From positions 186,001-250,000 of the forward strand of contig MU008151.1 of NCBI GenBank assembly GCA_010909165.1: a stretch of DNA of 64,000 nucleotides, in the 5' to 3' direction. Below, in pieces: positions 21,010-32,639 of this stretch; position 1 is the stretch's first letter, and every line of letters begins with the position of its first letter. Position numbers and translations under genes: made by a program. The DNA comes from Anthoceros angustus (Eukaryota > Streptophyta > Anthocerotopsida > Anthocerotales > Anthocerotaceae). The notes under the pieces are model-generated. The model worked only from the letters and a program-made list of their open reading frames with translations, made no database searches and had not been told where the DNA came from.

Positions 21010-22417
21010 TTTTGTAAGCAGGGAGGATTAGGCCTCTGCCATCACTCCACGTGCCTGCAAGAATCGCATTATTGGAGATCTCGCTTTGTTTGATGTTTGA
21101 TTTGAACAACTCCATAAACTTGTGAATGGAAATGAACCGGTGACCGGCTGGGTACCTGCTGGGAGTTTGCGCGCGCTGTAGCCTGTAGACACGGCCCTGT
21201 TCAAATGCTGGGAAGCATCCCCGGCACCAAGAGATGCGGTGGAGCTGCGCCAGATGAGCAATGTAGATTGTGCCCTCGAATACGGGATCCCATGGATTAG
21301 GAATTGGCAGGAGTTGGCAGAGCAGGTTTTGTAGCTTGCCAGGACTGTTGGAGTCGGGAGAATGGCTGGAGCAGCTGGAGATCTTTTGCGGAGAAGCGGT
21401 CTTGGAGTTTCTGCACCTTGCACGACAAGCACGGTGGTTGAAGCTCTGACAGGCTCATCGGTCTCCAGATTTGCACAGCAATTGGCTTGCGCAGGGGATT
21501 GATCTGGAGAGATTTGAGTCCTGGCAACATATTTCGTTGTTGCTGTGCCATGTTGCGGCCGCTTGAGCAGGGCCCGGCTGTTGTTCCTTACAGTGCCTCG
21601 CCGAAGTCGTCTGGCATCGCAGCTAGCGTTGCACAGCTCAGGGAAGCATGTACGCACCCGGCGGCTTCTTATGAACTGACTTCCCAGCTGAAACCAAATT
21701 GCGTGATAGTGTTGAGCACGGTAGGTGGGGCGGACCAGGCTGGTACTGCTCGGTATGTGGTGAGGTGTGATGGGAAAGGGTTATGGCGTCTGCGCAAGGA
21801 GACTGGATTGCACGTTTTTCATCCTGCGCTACATCTTGTCACTGTTTGCGAGGTATAACAGGTTGCTGTGCCGGAGAGGGATGGTAGCTGGTGGCACAAT
21901 TTTTTTCTTGTCAGCTGCACGAGCTTGTAGCCTTTAAATGAGTCTGTTGCTCAAGCAGGGTAATGCCTTTGCTCTTATACTGCTGCTGGTGGGTATATTA
22001 CAGAATGGAAGGGTGGGACTCCGATCCGCGGTAGCCGAAGGGAAGCTGCTGCGGTGTGACAAGGACTTCTGTCTGACGTTTGCAAGCTGGCAACTAGGTA
22101 CTCAAGAGGTGCATTCAGCTAACCATCAATATCAGTTCTACCATCAATATCAGCTCTGGGAGTGAGATAGGGCAGACTTGTCAAGGGGGCGGGCAACAAT
22201 CACCTGTTAACTGCTTGTACGTCGATGGGCACACAGACGTGGAGTTTGCGGGGTTACTCAATAGCCGACTGTGTATTGTGGCACAGTAGGTTCAAGCTTG
22301 CACTGAATGTGAGTTCGTCTGAAACACTCACCAAACGCATTTGCTTCCATTGCTGTATTGGTTGGTCGCAACTACGTTGAGGTTCTGATGGGGAGGTTGT
22401 TGAGCAATTTCTTGCAG
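21010..22417 (+). other. Probable 5' exons of the coiled-coil gene and SRX upstream region
   Basis: Plus-strand open stretches at 21549-21852 (LKPNCVIVLSTVGG, then a gag|gtata donor), 21938-22115 and 22225-22287 (YVDGHTDVEFAGLLNSR) are plausible upstream exons, and the last is conserved in frame in the truncated copy at 44160. I could not join them in phase. Minus-strand frames in 21.03-21.66 kb are also open, but I see no family in them. Confidence 0.35.
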
Positions 22418-23650
22418 GTTTGCATCACAATTGTTGCTGAACCGTGTGACTCTTTGGGTAACATTCGAATTACTTCTGCTGTTGGTGCCAAGGCTGAAAC
22501 TGTGGCGTCAGATACTGAATCTCTGGCTCGCACTCAGTCTCCATCTTCTGCTGTATCTACTCTGACGGGATGGAGTCAACTGAAAGATAAGGGTTCATAC
22601 GTGCGTAGTTTTTCCCTGAATTCTGGTATGCGCATATCAAAGGACCGTTTGGTGGAGACAGCAACCGAAATTCACGTATCACAGGAGGATTCTCCGACTG
22701 GACAAAAGCGGAAGCTGCAAAGATGGAGCTGGAGCAGGAAACGGGAGCTTGACAACGCAGACTGTAGCACACCTGGGCCCAATGAACTTCAGAGTCAGCA
22801 GGGAAGCAGGCTACTCCATGACAACATGTCAAATGCAGGTGTACTACAACCTGAAGATGAGGTCAACTCCAGGGTAACGGGGCAGTCCCATTCCGCTTTC
22901 CTGCAAGGGCTCGTTAAGGAAGTGGAGAGCAGTTCTAGCAGGTTGGAGACATATCACACTCAGCTCCTGAATGTTGCACTCCACAAAGTGAAGGAGAATG
23001 CTTTGATAATAGAGAAGGAAAAGGGTCTCAAATGGAAGTTCCAGGCTGCAGTGCTTGTACTGAAGGCCCTCACTAAGCAAAAGCTGCAGCTCATTGCCGA
23101 GGTTTGTGCGACTTTCTGAAAACCTTGTGACACATGGTTTGCTGATGTGCACGGCAAGGTGTTACTCACTATGCATATATATCTACTGCGCTGCAGAATG
23201 CGAGGCTGGAAGCACACAACAAATTACTGACTGAGGAGCGTGAGAGAGATTTACAAGTGTTGCTCACTGAGATGTCACGTTTGAGAACCGAGCTGTGGGT
23301 GAATCACAATAAGGTAATCCTGAAATCAATTACTCCTAGCAGTAAAAGTGACACAACGAGTTCTGGGAATAGTGGATGTGGGCTAGCCTCAACTTACCCT
23401 GGCATGAACAGATTCAGCTAGAGGCACAGGCTCCGTCAGCCCGTTGTTTGGAAGAAAGGGATAGCACGAGGACATCAGCTACATATCACAAGTGCGCAAG
23501 ACTCAAGTGTTTTTCAAGTTGTTGCTTCCATCTTTGAGGTCCTGACTTCCCGGCTGGTGCTTTTGCAGGGTCCCAAAATCGGTCGCATTGAATTGTGAAA
23601 TGCAGGTGACCGTCCTTACACCGATGCAAGGTTCTTGGCAGAAGCGATGA
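22418..23650 (+). CDS. Coiled-coil protein of unknown family (3' exons)
   Basis: Four consecutive exons are supported by phase and GT-AG signals: 22418-23101, 23197-23313, 23418-23491 and 23569-23650, ending in TGA. They encode a Ser/Thr-rich part with a basic patch (GQKRKLQRWSWSRKRE), followed by a helical, charged region predicted to form coiled coil (LVKEVESSSSRLETYHTQLL, KVKENALIIEKEKG, NARLEAHNKLLTEERERD). The start must lie upstream but is not resolved. The segment AEPCDSLGNIRITS is conserved as TEPCNCLGNIQITS in the truncated copies at 44.4 and 53.6 kb, which supports it being coding. I do not recognise the family. It is divergent from SRX. Confidence 0.55.
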
Positions 23651-23881
23651 TGAGGTGTGTACTAACTACATGACGTTGGGCTGCTCGTGCAGGAGTCAAC
23701 AAAAACGCATGCCTTGAATCGATTCCTTCTCTCCTTGTCCTTCCTGCCGGTACCTATCCTTACTGTAGTTTACGTAATATACCTGCACAGAAGACACCAG
23801 CGTAGGCATGCACAGAGAGGTTTGTAGGTAGCCTAAGCGGTTTTTTCTCCCGTATCGAATCTACCTCTGTTCAAATGGTTA

Positions 23882-23976
23882 TAGTGAAAAGTGAAAAGTG
23901 TAAGTGAAAAGTGAAAAGTGTAAGTGAAAAGTGAAAAGTGTAAGTGAAAAGTGAAAAGTGTACGTGAAAAGTGAAA
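23882..23976. repeat. Tandem 20-bp repeat
   Basis: Just under five units of aagtgaaaagtgaaaagtgt stand head to tail, downstream of the coiled-coil gene. Noncoding. Confidence 0.85.
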
Positions 23977-24359
23977 ACAGAGAAAACTAACGTCGACCGC
24001 CAAAATCTGTGTGTATGGTGAGGAGGATTCGCCAGCAGGGCGTTAGCCAGACTCTGTTGTGTACACTATGAGTGAGGAAGAGCATTGGCCTGATTTACGA
24101 GTCGTCAGGATCAGGTTGGATCTGAATTTATTTTTTAATTTTTCAGCAGCTGCTTTGCCAATCTCACTAGCCATATCTAGGACTTTGTGAGGATTAGTAT
24201 CCAATTTTTTTAGCCTTGTTGGTATATGTTTTATTTTTGTACACTTCACATCTACGCCCTTGATAACTAAGTTAGTTGTTAAAATATTATCTTCGAGGGA
24301 AATATTACTGCTAGACTTCCCCACTATTCATATGTAAAGTTGGTATCATTGGCAAATGC

Positions 24360-24930
24360 TCTCTATTCCGCGGTTGTGTGGATGTTATGTTCTTCCCCAA
24401 CCAAGTCACATTCTGAATGCAGTGGCTTCGTAGTGGAAGAATTTTGCCACCGATATGACCGAGGAATAGAAGGTTCGTCTTCCAAAAAGTTGGAGATTTG
24501 ATCTTTCACATTAGCACAGCAAGCTGATCGCATGGAAACATTGCTCGTTTAACATTGCATATCTGATCAACGGAAAGAGTAACAAGATGAGAGCAAACCG
24601 TGGAGATGTTTCTCCGAAGTAGCAACAACCATCCGTGAATTAATATGTTTGCATCCTCTATGCTGGGGCATTTAGCTGATCCTCTAAGCTTCAGCCTGTT
24701 GCCACATTGTCATCCACAAAGGTAGAGTATGTTTCTCTCACAAATGCAGCAAAAGAAGCAGTATGGTGCACACGATTGTTGGCAAATTTACTCCAGTACT
24801 AAGGAGGTTGTGGCTAATGGTCTCACCAAGGTTCTTCATGAATCTAGTTTTCACCATGGACCTTCGGCCATCTTGAGCAGAATTATGTACTTAGCAATCC
24901 TATCTTTGACCTCTAATTAATACAAATACA
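24360..24930 (+). pseudogene. Ty1/copia RNase H-end fragment
   Basis: Broken frames give VEYVSLTNAAKEAVW, then KEVVANGLTKVLHESSFHHG, the usual C-terminal end of copia polyproteins (SxTxxEY, then a VANGLTK-type motif). Stops and shifts interrupt it. A sister copy lies at 26.46-27.02 kb and shares the flank ggaatagaaggttcgtcttcc. Confidence 0.6.
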
Positions 24931-26455
24931 TATATATGTGTAAGCTTTCCAAAAAAAATAAAAATCTTGCAATGCATATTTCATTAGGTACATGGTTTAG
25001 TAGTCCCCTAGATAATCATTAATAAAGGGGTCATACAAATATTGAGGTTCTTACAATGAGTAGCACTCGTGAACGTCATTACTTACACATCTACTTCAAT
25101 CAGCTAGTAATGCTTGAATTTATATAAAAATAAATAAAACATGTATAAGAGTCTGTGAATATTTTCAATATATAATGAATTTGAAAAGTTGAATTTTTCA
25201 ACATCATCCGACCAAACGTTATATCTAACTACGTATGATTAGAACTTCTATATATAATGAATTTGAAAAGTTAAAAGTTTTTCATCATCATCCAACCAAA
25301 CGTTACATCTAACTACATATAATTAGAAAATAATTACCTTAAGATCATACAAGGGTATGGTACATTGCTAATTATTGATTAAAAGAGGATTAGTGGTTAA
25401 AGAGTTGAGTACAATACGGAGACTTCTCGAGAAGCCACTTATTGTAATATTAGAGATAAAGATCATATGAAGTTCTGTTTACAGAAATCACATGGAGTTC
25501 ATGTAAAGATCATACGGATATTGCACTAACCATCTTATGACCCTATTCTAAACAACTTATTTTGAAAATAATTTATACAAATATGGAATAAATTTCATAG
25601 AGTTATATATCCTCTATAATAAGATTGACAAACAATTGATAGACCTTTCAAAGTAAAAAGAAGGATTCCAAGTTTGAATAGGTTAATACATAAAGATATG
25701 TGAGGTGTAAACATCCTATAGACATGAAATGAATATGGAACTCAAAAAGTCTTTCGAGCAAATATCGTAAGACACACAAGAGTGTCATTTACCAAGACAT
25801 ATTTTTCATCAATTTTACTTGTATGTGGGAATGTGATGTAACATGAGCTCAAGTATTTAGGAAGGCTCTCAGCAAGGACGATCACATAGACTATGACATG
25901 CCCTCACCATCCACTGTCTCTTCGGACCCTTACAACAACAAACAACCACCAAGAACAAGTCATATAACTCAAGCAGCAGGTCATAGAACTCGAGCAGCAG
26001 ATCACATGATTCGCCGCTTCCTTCGCTTCTTCTTTTGTGAATATGTACTCCTTCAAGGCTCACATGACCAAGACCAAAAGTTTTAACTTGATCGACTCAC
26101 GTGCTAACTTTGTTGATGAACATTATTTGATTGAGAAGCTATCTACTTAAACACTGCACCCTCGCATGGAAAGAATGGAAGAATCCAGGAGGAAAGCCCT
26201 CTACGCCTGTCCCAAACTGCTTCTCCTGGAGAGAGGCTTGAAAACCGCGCAACCCGTCCACGGAGAACGAGGAAAAACAAGGCATGGCCGCCCTAGCCTC
26301 CGAGGATAAAGAGTCCCTAGCCAACAAAATGTGCAAGGGGAAGGCCCCCTCCTCCATGCCCGAGACACAGGCCTCTAAGATCGGGGAATCCTAATTGAAT
26401 ATTCGACCATTGGCGCGCATCCAACACGAGGAGCACATTGAAGATTAACATATAT
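24931..26455. other. AT-rich intergenic DNA
   Basis: No gene seen. A direct duplication (tatataatgaatttgaaaag to ccaaacgttaca) occupies 25165-25330. A gcagcaggtcatagaactcg repeat lies near 25970-26010. The rest looks like decayed retroelement. Confidence 0.5.
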
Positions 26456-27022
26456 TGTCACCGACATGATCGTGGAATAGAAGGTTTGTCTTCCAAAAAT
26501 TTGGAGATTTGATCTTTTACATTAGTACAGCAAGCTAATCGCATGGAAACATTGCTCATTCAACACTGCACATCTGATCAACGGAAAAAGTGACAAGATG
26601 AGAGCAAACCGTGGAGATGTTTCTCCGAAGTAGCAACAACCATCCGCGAATCAATATGTTTACACCCTCTACGGTGGGGCAATTAGCTGATCCTCTAAGC
26701 TTCAGCCTGTTGCAGCATTGTCATCCACAAAGATAGAGTATGTTTGTCTCACAAATGCAGCAAAAGAAGCAGTATGCACAATTGTTGGCAGAGTTACTCC
26801 AGTATTAAGGAGATGGTGTCTAATGGTCTCACCAAGGCTCTTTCTGAATCTAGCTTTCATCGATTCAAGTAGGTCTTGAATATTCGACCATTGGAGATGG
26901 TGGCTAATGGTCTCACCAAGGCTCTTTCTGAATCTAGCTTTCAACGATTCAAGTAGGTCTTGAATATTCGACCATTGGCGCGCATCCAACACGAGGAGCA
27001 CATTGAAGATTAACCTATATCG
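26456..27022 (+). pseudogene. Ty1/copia RNase H-end fragment with internal tandem duplication
   Basis: It repeats the 24.4-24.9 kb fragment (IEYVCLTNAAKEAV, VSNGLTKALSESSFHRFK, NIRPLARIQHEEH). The part carrying aatggtctcaccaaggctct and tcaagtaggtcttgaatat is present twice in tandem (26815-26893 and 26895-26972). A further tttggcgcgcatccaacacg-like flank also occurs at 26410. Not functional. Confidence 0.65.
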
Positions 27023-28345
27023 TATCATATCATTGTTATGGGCACACCGTACTACCTAGTTTGAGTTCTTCCGCACTAGACCACCAATTGAATAAAGTAA
27101 AAAGATATATGTAATTATGATTTACATATTTATAAGCATAATCCATATTTGAACTATAAAAGTTCCTACAACATTCAAAGACACCTGGGTACCGAAAGGA
27201 GATTACAACGTTACCAGGACCCCCATAGGCCACCCATGTTTCATGCGGTGCTGCCGCGTCTGAGTCCGTTGAACGCGTTCTTGATGTTCCGGAAGCCATG
27301 TCACACGCTCTGTGCTGGAAGCAGTCCTGGTGCCTGCAACTCCAAGTGCAATGGAGGAAAGAAAGCTCTAAACTGACAGTGTGTTGAATCCTTGAAAACG
27401 GAGTCGGAGCTCAGTCCCGATTCTCATCAGTTGAAATTTCAGCCACACTGAGTGAGCTAGAGCAACTTGACGGACACTGCGATGACTGATGAGCAGCTGG
27501 ATCCTAAAATTTCAGCCGGACTTTGAACCAAAACTAAAATACTGTCGTCCCGCACGGCAGGCTCAAATTTCAGCCAGTGGTAAACCTAAGCATGCCAGAC
27601 ACTGCAGGTCAAGAGGCTCGGCTCATAATCGGGTAATTGTGGCTGCAATTTCAAGTCTATTGCATCATCCTGCTTAAATTGTAACCTAAACGACAAGCGG
27701 ACAAATTCGCAACCTCACCAAGGCTCTCTCTCAGTCACGCAATCAAACGATCCCGACTCGGTGGTTCTCACCTCATCTGCACCGCTAAAGCTGACTGGAG
27801 GTGATGGACATATCCGCAAACAAGTCAGAGCTCTGACAGCACAGCTATCTCAAACTTCTTGGAACCGAATGCAGCTCGAACAGTTGTAATAATCAAATCC
27901 AGCTTCTGGCAATTCCGCTTCTCCTCAGAGTCTGGACAAACTTCCCAGCCCGGCAAGCGGTGGCGAGGAGGAGGTGCGGGTGGAAGGGGGGTGAAGGAAG
28001 CTGCAGATTGCAGTTGCAATCTGCAGCTCGCCACCGCTCCACCCCGTCCTCCCTTCCGCACCTGTCCTCGCGTTCCAGCTATTGCCGCCGACAGATGTGA
28101 CACATTGTGGTTCTCACCTTGCTGCAGAGGCCGAGAGGAGGTGAGTGCCATGGCGACGTAGGTGGATGCAAGACGCCCGATCGCGAGCTCGCCGGCAAGT
28201 TGAAGGTGCTAGCTTGCGAGGTAGTCCACGCCGGGCTGAGAAGTTGAGCACGCTGCTTGTCATCTACTCCAATCCGGGCACTGTGCAGCAACTGTCAGGC
28301 CCGATCATGACAGACGAGGCATCTGCTGCACCGGCCGGCAGGCTG
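27023..28345. other. Undefined region, no gene assigned
   Basis: AT-rich until about 27.2 kb, then mixed composition. The phrase aaatttcagcc recurs four times at 27435-27575. Both strands have open stretches at 27.83-28.29 kb but none resembles a known protein. It abuts the SRX/PPR fragment block and may be its degraded upstream part. Confidence 0.35.
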
Positions 28346-29640
28346 TGATCATTATTTTCCTGTTTCGAAACTCCTATATAATATTTTCTTTAAAATCCCA
28401 GGCAGAGAGGTCTCCTTCTAGTTGTTGCAGACTGGGATGGTTGTTTTTCAACCTGGTTCTGCCCCTGGCCAGCAGGGGGTTCACCTGGTTGTGCACATTT
28501 CCAGCAGGGGGGCTCAGATACTTGTGTTGCAAGGTTGATTGTTGATCATTTTGGAAATGGTTCTGCCCATGGCCGGCAATGGGCTTAATTGTGCGAGGCT
28601 GATAAAAGCAGCAATTGGCTAGCTGTATTCGACGGGCGCGGGATGGGTGCAAAGTGAGATAGATGTGATCTATGGCAATGTTCCAAGATTTACCGGTGGG
28701 GATCACGAGACATGAGATTTTTCAGAACTTCACGTGTTTATGTAGAGCTTGAAGTTCTGCTAATAGGTGGAATTGCCTTCTAAGTATGGCCTGGGTAAGA
28801 AGAGTGACCACTTGAGAGCTAAGGGGCACAACTTCTCTTGTGGGAGTTTCATGTTAACTGCAATCTTACATTTTGTGGTTCCGACATTGCTTTGGGGAGT
28901 GGGTTCTACTCGGAGCACTAGTTGGTTAGCATTGCTGATGTTGGCACCAAACACGTTTCGGAATCATGAATGGGCTTGGGCTGGCCATGCACAGCCTGAT
29001 GGCCTGTGCCACTGGGGTGTGGAACGAAATCCATTCCAAGCCTTCATCTGCAGCCTTAAGGGTGTCTACTTGGCCAATCCCATCTATTTTAGGTTAGGTT
29101 GGTTTTTTCTGCACCGTGGTAGCTGGAAATTCCTCACAGGCTCGGCTGCTTGTTTCCTGCTGGATAGGGTTTTGAGGATGCCATGGATTTAAAGGATTGG
29201 TCTGTGCCCGACTTGTTGTGAAATTCATCGTGGTACCATAGGAACTCTCAGGTCAGGTCTTCCCCTTCCATTTTTGCAAATGACCGTTCATGAACATAAG
29301 AAGCCATGGCATGAATTCGGGTTTATTAGCTTTCAGCAGTTTCCTAAGGCTGGGTCTGTGCAGGCACCATTTCGTCGAATGATGGCTGGGAATGGATATC
29401 TTCTGCATCACCACAATCAAATCAGATTGAATTGAATTAGCTGCCCAGCATGGCAGGCTGGTACCAGTGTCATGTACATACGCACATAGGTAAGGTTGTT
29501 CGAGTGTCAATCATTCACTAGTAGTACAAATCTCTATTTGTGGCATCAAAGTCTGGCAAGTCTGGGCTCAGGTACGGCATACGAGATAGCTAAACTCACA
29601 AGTCCTCTTGACTGATGAGAAGAGAGCTGTCCCTACTACA
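28346..29640 (+). pseudogene. Block of PPR and sulfiredoxin fragments (copy 1)
   Basis: The block parallels 49570-50610 and the arm centre. It starts with cctgtttcgaaactccta and cagagaggtctccttct, the stretch linked to PPR-like sequence at 49.5 kb. It continues with repeated ctggttctgcccatggcc. SRX exon-like pieces follow: GGGTGTCTACTTGG like exon 3, then ggttttgaggatgccatgga at 29167 like exon 4 with the FSGCH serine codon replaced by a stop, then ggaactctcag at its end. A last-exon-like ctgtgcaggcaccatttcg lies at 29357. It cannot encode SRX. Confidence 0.65.
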
Positions 29641-29825
29641 GTTATAACTCCTTACAATTTTGGACTTAAGCCTGCAAACAATCTTGGTTCTTCTCAAAAC
29701 CCTCATGAAGTGCAGTTGTTCAAAACGATGTCCACATTCCCGAAGTACTACTCTCTTCAGCTTACAATCACCTCTCCTCCTTGCTACACACCGGCGTTCC
29801 ATCTCCTCGTCTACCAGATCTATCA

Positions 29826-31610
29826 TCAGCCGCGTTCCTGTATCTTCCCCTTTTGCCTTCGGTGTTCGATCTCCTCGTCTAGCGGATCTGTCATTCGCGG
29901 CAAAGGAGGGACAGATTTCGTCTGGGCAGCCACCAAAGGAGGGACAGATTGCGTCTTGGCAGCCACCACTGGAGGGACAGATTGCGTCTGGGCAGTCACC
30001 ACAGGAGGGACAGATTGCGTCTGGGCTGTCACCACAGGAGGGACAGATTGCGTCTGGGCAGTCACCACAGTAGGGACAGATTGCATCTGGGCAGCCACCA
30101 AAGGAGGGACAGATTGCGTTTGGGTAGCCACCGAAGGAGAATCTGTCGTCTGGGTAGCCACCAAAGGAGGGACAGATTCAGTGTCTCCCACCCGCCTTTG
30201 TACCGACAAAGGGGCAAATTTCGTCTGGGCAGCCACCTGCCGAATGTCCTTAGTGCCTCCCACCCTGGGCCTGAAACTCCCAATGCACACGCACTCTGCG
30301 GCCTTCTCCTCACTCTGAGCGGCCAAGTACTCGTCGGGAGGATACGGCAGTCGCCAGGATCTCCTCGAATCCTCGAACCCTATCTCCCCGTAGTTACTCT
30401 TCCTGCTACTCACGTAATCCCCATCCCAGGACGGGTTGATCTGAACGTCCCGCCCCGATCCCGACGCATAGCACGGCTGGCTGAAGTACGACGTCGCGCC
30501 CCTGACCTTAGAACCCCCCTCCGTCCGATCCAGCGCCCACTTCCTGGCAATATTGTCCAACTTCAGCCTCCCGAATCTGGTCACCTTCCATTTCCCATTC
30601 CTGTCCACCCCGCCGGTGTACAATTCGTCCTCCGTCCACCCGGCCCAGATCATCAGCCTCTGGCTGTCGTAGTCGAACAGCACCTGGAACGTCTCCCACA
30701 CCGCCTTCCCCACCTTGGGGTCGTTCCGCCATCCCATCGACCCGATATGCTCCACGAACGCCTTCTCCTCCCAGCTGTACACCCACACCTGCACGAGCCC
30801 CTGCTGCTGCCCCGACGGCGGGGTGACGATGGCGATGTACACCATCTTCCCCTTCACGCAGCTGGAGATGAATTGGCCCACGTTTCTGGCTGCCGGTGCA
30901 CTGGAAGGGCCTGGGAGTTCCATTCTCCTGCCGGCCGTGGTCAGCTCTGGTCCCCGCACCCACTCCTTCATGCTGGTGAAGTACGTGGCAACCCTGATGG
31001 TCACCGCCCCGGTGCGCGGATTCTCCACAGCCCCGAACTCCAGAATGCGGAAGTCGGGGGAACCGGGCACGGCGAGCATGTGCGCGAACACGTGCTCCCA
31101 GGAGTTGGGCGACTGCAGCTTGGGGTGGCACTGGATCTCCTGCCAGCGCGGGGTGGCACTGGTACCCGGGAAGCTGGAATCGCTGGGATCCCTGGGATCG
31201 CTGGGCTCGCCCACCAGGTAACAGGACATGAGCGGGGCCGCGCGGCGGATGTAGAGGCCCACCATGTAGGAGGCCGGGGTGAGCGGCTGAATCCGGTGGA
31301 TGGCAGACTGCACTCTGTCCACGGGCACCCGGTACCACACCGGATTGGGATTCGAGGGGTCCAGAACCCACAACCGCGTGGGCTCCTTGGGACACATCAC
31401 CTTCCACCGCTCCGCCATGCCGGGCTGCACCAGCACGAAGCACCACGGCTGCATCACAAGCTCGTTCCCGCCCGAGCAAGAATCTGAGTGGGATCCGCTT
31501 TTGTCCCGATTCAGATCCAAAGGAGGCGGATCCTTCCACTTCAGCTTCTCGCCCAGCGCCCTCTCTACAGCCTGGATCATCTCGTCGCTGGATGTCTCCG
31601 TCTCGGCCAT
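29826..31610 (-). CDS. Uncharacterised 594-aa protein with 11-residue repeat tail (family copy 1, intact)
   Basis: A single open frame from MAETETSSDEM to KGKIQERG with no intron needed. Residues about 1-50 are acidic. Residues 50-450 form a globular, Trp-rich domain (PWCFVLVQPGMAERW, IQPLTPASYMVGLY, ILEFGAVENPRTGAVTI, FDYDSQRLMIWAGWTEDELY, SQPCYASGSGRDVQ). Residues about 470-580 are roughly ten 11-residue repeats close to TAQTQSVPPVV, coded by 33-nt tandem units. No signal peptide or membrane segment is seen. I do not recognise the family. Two frameshifted copies lie in the inverted-repeat arms and lack the repeat tail, which supports the globular part as the conserved core. Codon use is GC-rich compared with neighbours. 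Confidence 0.75.
   Translation of the reverse strand: MAETETSSDEMIQAVERALGEKLKWKDPPPLDLNRDKSGSHSDSCSGGNELVMQPWCFVLVQPGMAERWKVMCPKEPTRLWVLDPSNPNPVWYRVPVDRVQSAIHRIQPLTPASYMVGLYIRRAAPLMSCYLVGEPSDPRDPSDSSFPGTSATPRWQEIQCHPKLQSPNSWEHVFAHMLAVPGSPDFRILEFGAVENPRTGAVTIRVATYFTSMKEWVRGPELTTAGRRMELPGPSSAPAARNVGQFISSCVKGKMVYIAIVTPPSGQQQGLVQVWVYSWEEKAFVEHIGSMGWRNDPKVGKAVWETFQVLFDYDSQRLMIWAGWTEDELYTGGVDRNGKWKVTRFGRLKLDNIARKWALDRTEGGSKVRGATSYFSQPCYASGSGRDVQINPSWDGDYVSSRKSNYGEIGFEDSRRSWRLPYPPDEYLAAQSEEKAAECVCIGSFRPRVGGTKDIRQVAAQTKFAPLSVQRRVGDTESVPPLVATQTTDSPSVATQTQSVPPLVAAQMQSVPTVVTAQTQSVPPVVTAQTQSVPPVVTAQTQSVPPVVAAKTQSVPPLVAAQTKSVPPLPRMTDPLDEEIEHRRQKGKIQERG
29900..30200 (-). repeat. 33-bp coding tandem repeat
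   Basis: About ten units of ggagggacagattgcgtctgg plus gcagtcaccaca (plus-strand reading) lie inside the 594-aa gene and code for its TAQTQSVPPVV tail. Units are well conserved in the middle and diverge at both ends. Confidence 0.85.
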
Positions 31611-31864
31611 GTCGACTTGCCAACATGCGTTCGCCCTCTACAGGCAGCACTCGATGATTCAATCTCTTCTCCGGGTTGCAGCAGATCTCATCACTGTGTT
31701 CAAACTGAAGGAACAACCGGTGTTCCGTGGCCCATTCAATTCGGTGTTCCGTTTGGTTGGTTGTAGAATAATTTGAATGAAAGATACAGGACAGGAGCTT
31801 TAGAGCACGAAGCCACAGCATAGCATACAAGGTGCACTGTTGAGAGTTGAGAGCACAGCATGAC

Positions 31865-31920
31865 GAGACAAACCCTAGAAGAAGAAGAATGATAGACAAA
31901 CCCTAGAGCCTAGCCCTAAA
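31865..31920. promoter_or_regulatory. Telo-box-like motifs upstream of the 594-aa gene
   Basis: acaaaccctagaagaag and acaaaccctagagcctag lie about 260 bp upstream of the minus-strand start. AAACCCTA is the plant telo-box core. A role in promoting this gene is inferred from position. Confidence 0.35.
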
Positions 31921-31990
31921 GGCCTTCCATGTACATACATACAACCCAGCTTCCTGCCGCATATATAGCAGCGTCCCAAGAGCCAAGCAT

Positions 31991-32473
31991 GTGTTGTATG
32001 ATTGCATTGAAGTTGCAGGCCTATGCATTGCTTCAGCTGCCTTCGAGCTGTCTGCACAAATCTTGGAATGTCCAAGTTCTACGAAACAAAAGGCATATGC
32101 TACTTCAGGGAAAGTTCTAGGCAAACATGTTGATGCTGATCAATGTCCAGGACAAGGACAAGACGGGGCTATCTTCAGCTCAAGGAGAGGATCCACGTTC
32201 CTGTACACACGTCACCGCATCAGCCTGTACGCGTCGCACCGGACATGCCTGAAGTCACCTCAGGGGGTGAAGCTTGTTTCGAAATGGCATTGTGTGATCT
32301 GTGAATTAACGTGCGCGTATGAAGTTCAAGACCGTCTAGTATGTGCCATACCCAAGCCACAGAGCAATTGCCCGTGCATGCCTCGTCGAAAAGATCAATG
32401 GCGATTTCAAAGCCTTTCCGGCATGGATCTGGGCAAGTGGGAGCTCGTTGGAAAGCCGAGGTTCACGCCATGA
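31991..32473 (+). CDS. Hypothetical 160-aa open frame
   Basis: An uninterrupted frame from MLYDCIEVAG to GKPRFTP in a region with no other candidate. It has a cysteine-rich middle (WHCVICELTC, SNCPCMPRRK) and a basic C-terminal part. No signal peptide or known motif is visible. It could be chance or a fragment of a longer gene. Divergent from the 594-aa gene. Confidence 0.25.
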   Translation: MLYDCIEVAGLCIASAAFELSAQILECPSSTKQKAYATSGKVLGKHVDADQCPGQGQDGAIFSSRRGSTFLYTRHRISLYASHRTCLKSPQGVKLVSKWHCVICELTCAYEVQDRLVCAIPKPQSNCPCMPRRKDQWRFQSLSGMDLGKWELVGKPRFTP

Positions 32474-32639
32474 CAAGAAGCGTTTCTGCAAAATTTTCGG
32501 TCCAGAGATGTGAAACCAGATCGTCCAAACCTATTTTCGAATTCATCTTGAAACAAATCGAGGACCCCGCCCCGGCTTTCTGGGGTTAGTAAAGGCCGGC
32601 CTCAGTTCACCCTGGCCAGGCTGTAACAGTTGACACCGA

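Noticed and set aside
23882-23976. CRISPR-like array
   Set aside because: Units are directly adjacent without spacers and the context is a plant nuclear genome.
24043-24324. 93-residue minus-strand open frame in AT-rich DNA
   Set aside because: No motif, no paralogue and a length compatible with chance; not annotated as a gene.
28767-29192. 141-residue plus-strand frame across the SRX fragment block
   Set aside because: It crosses former introns and exons of the dead SRX copy in the wrong frame.
29949-31487. 512-residue open frame on the plus strand
   Set aside because: It is antisense to the 594-aa gene; the minus-strand frame is conserved in two paralogues and the plus-strand frame has no start context or known motif.
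30508-31899. 463-residue minus-strand frame overlapping the 594-aa gene
   Set aside because: Shifted frame of the same gene; GC-rich codon use keeps it open and its protein is Gly/Arg/Ala biased.
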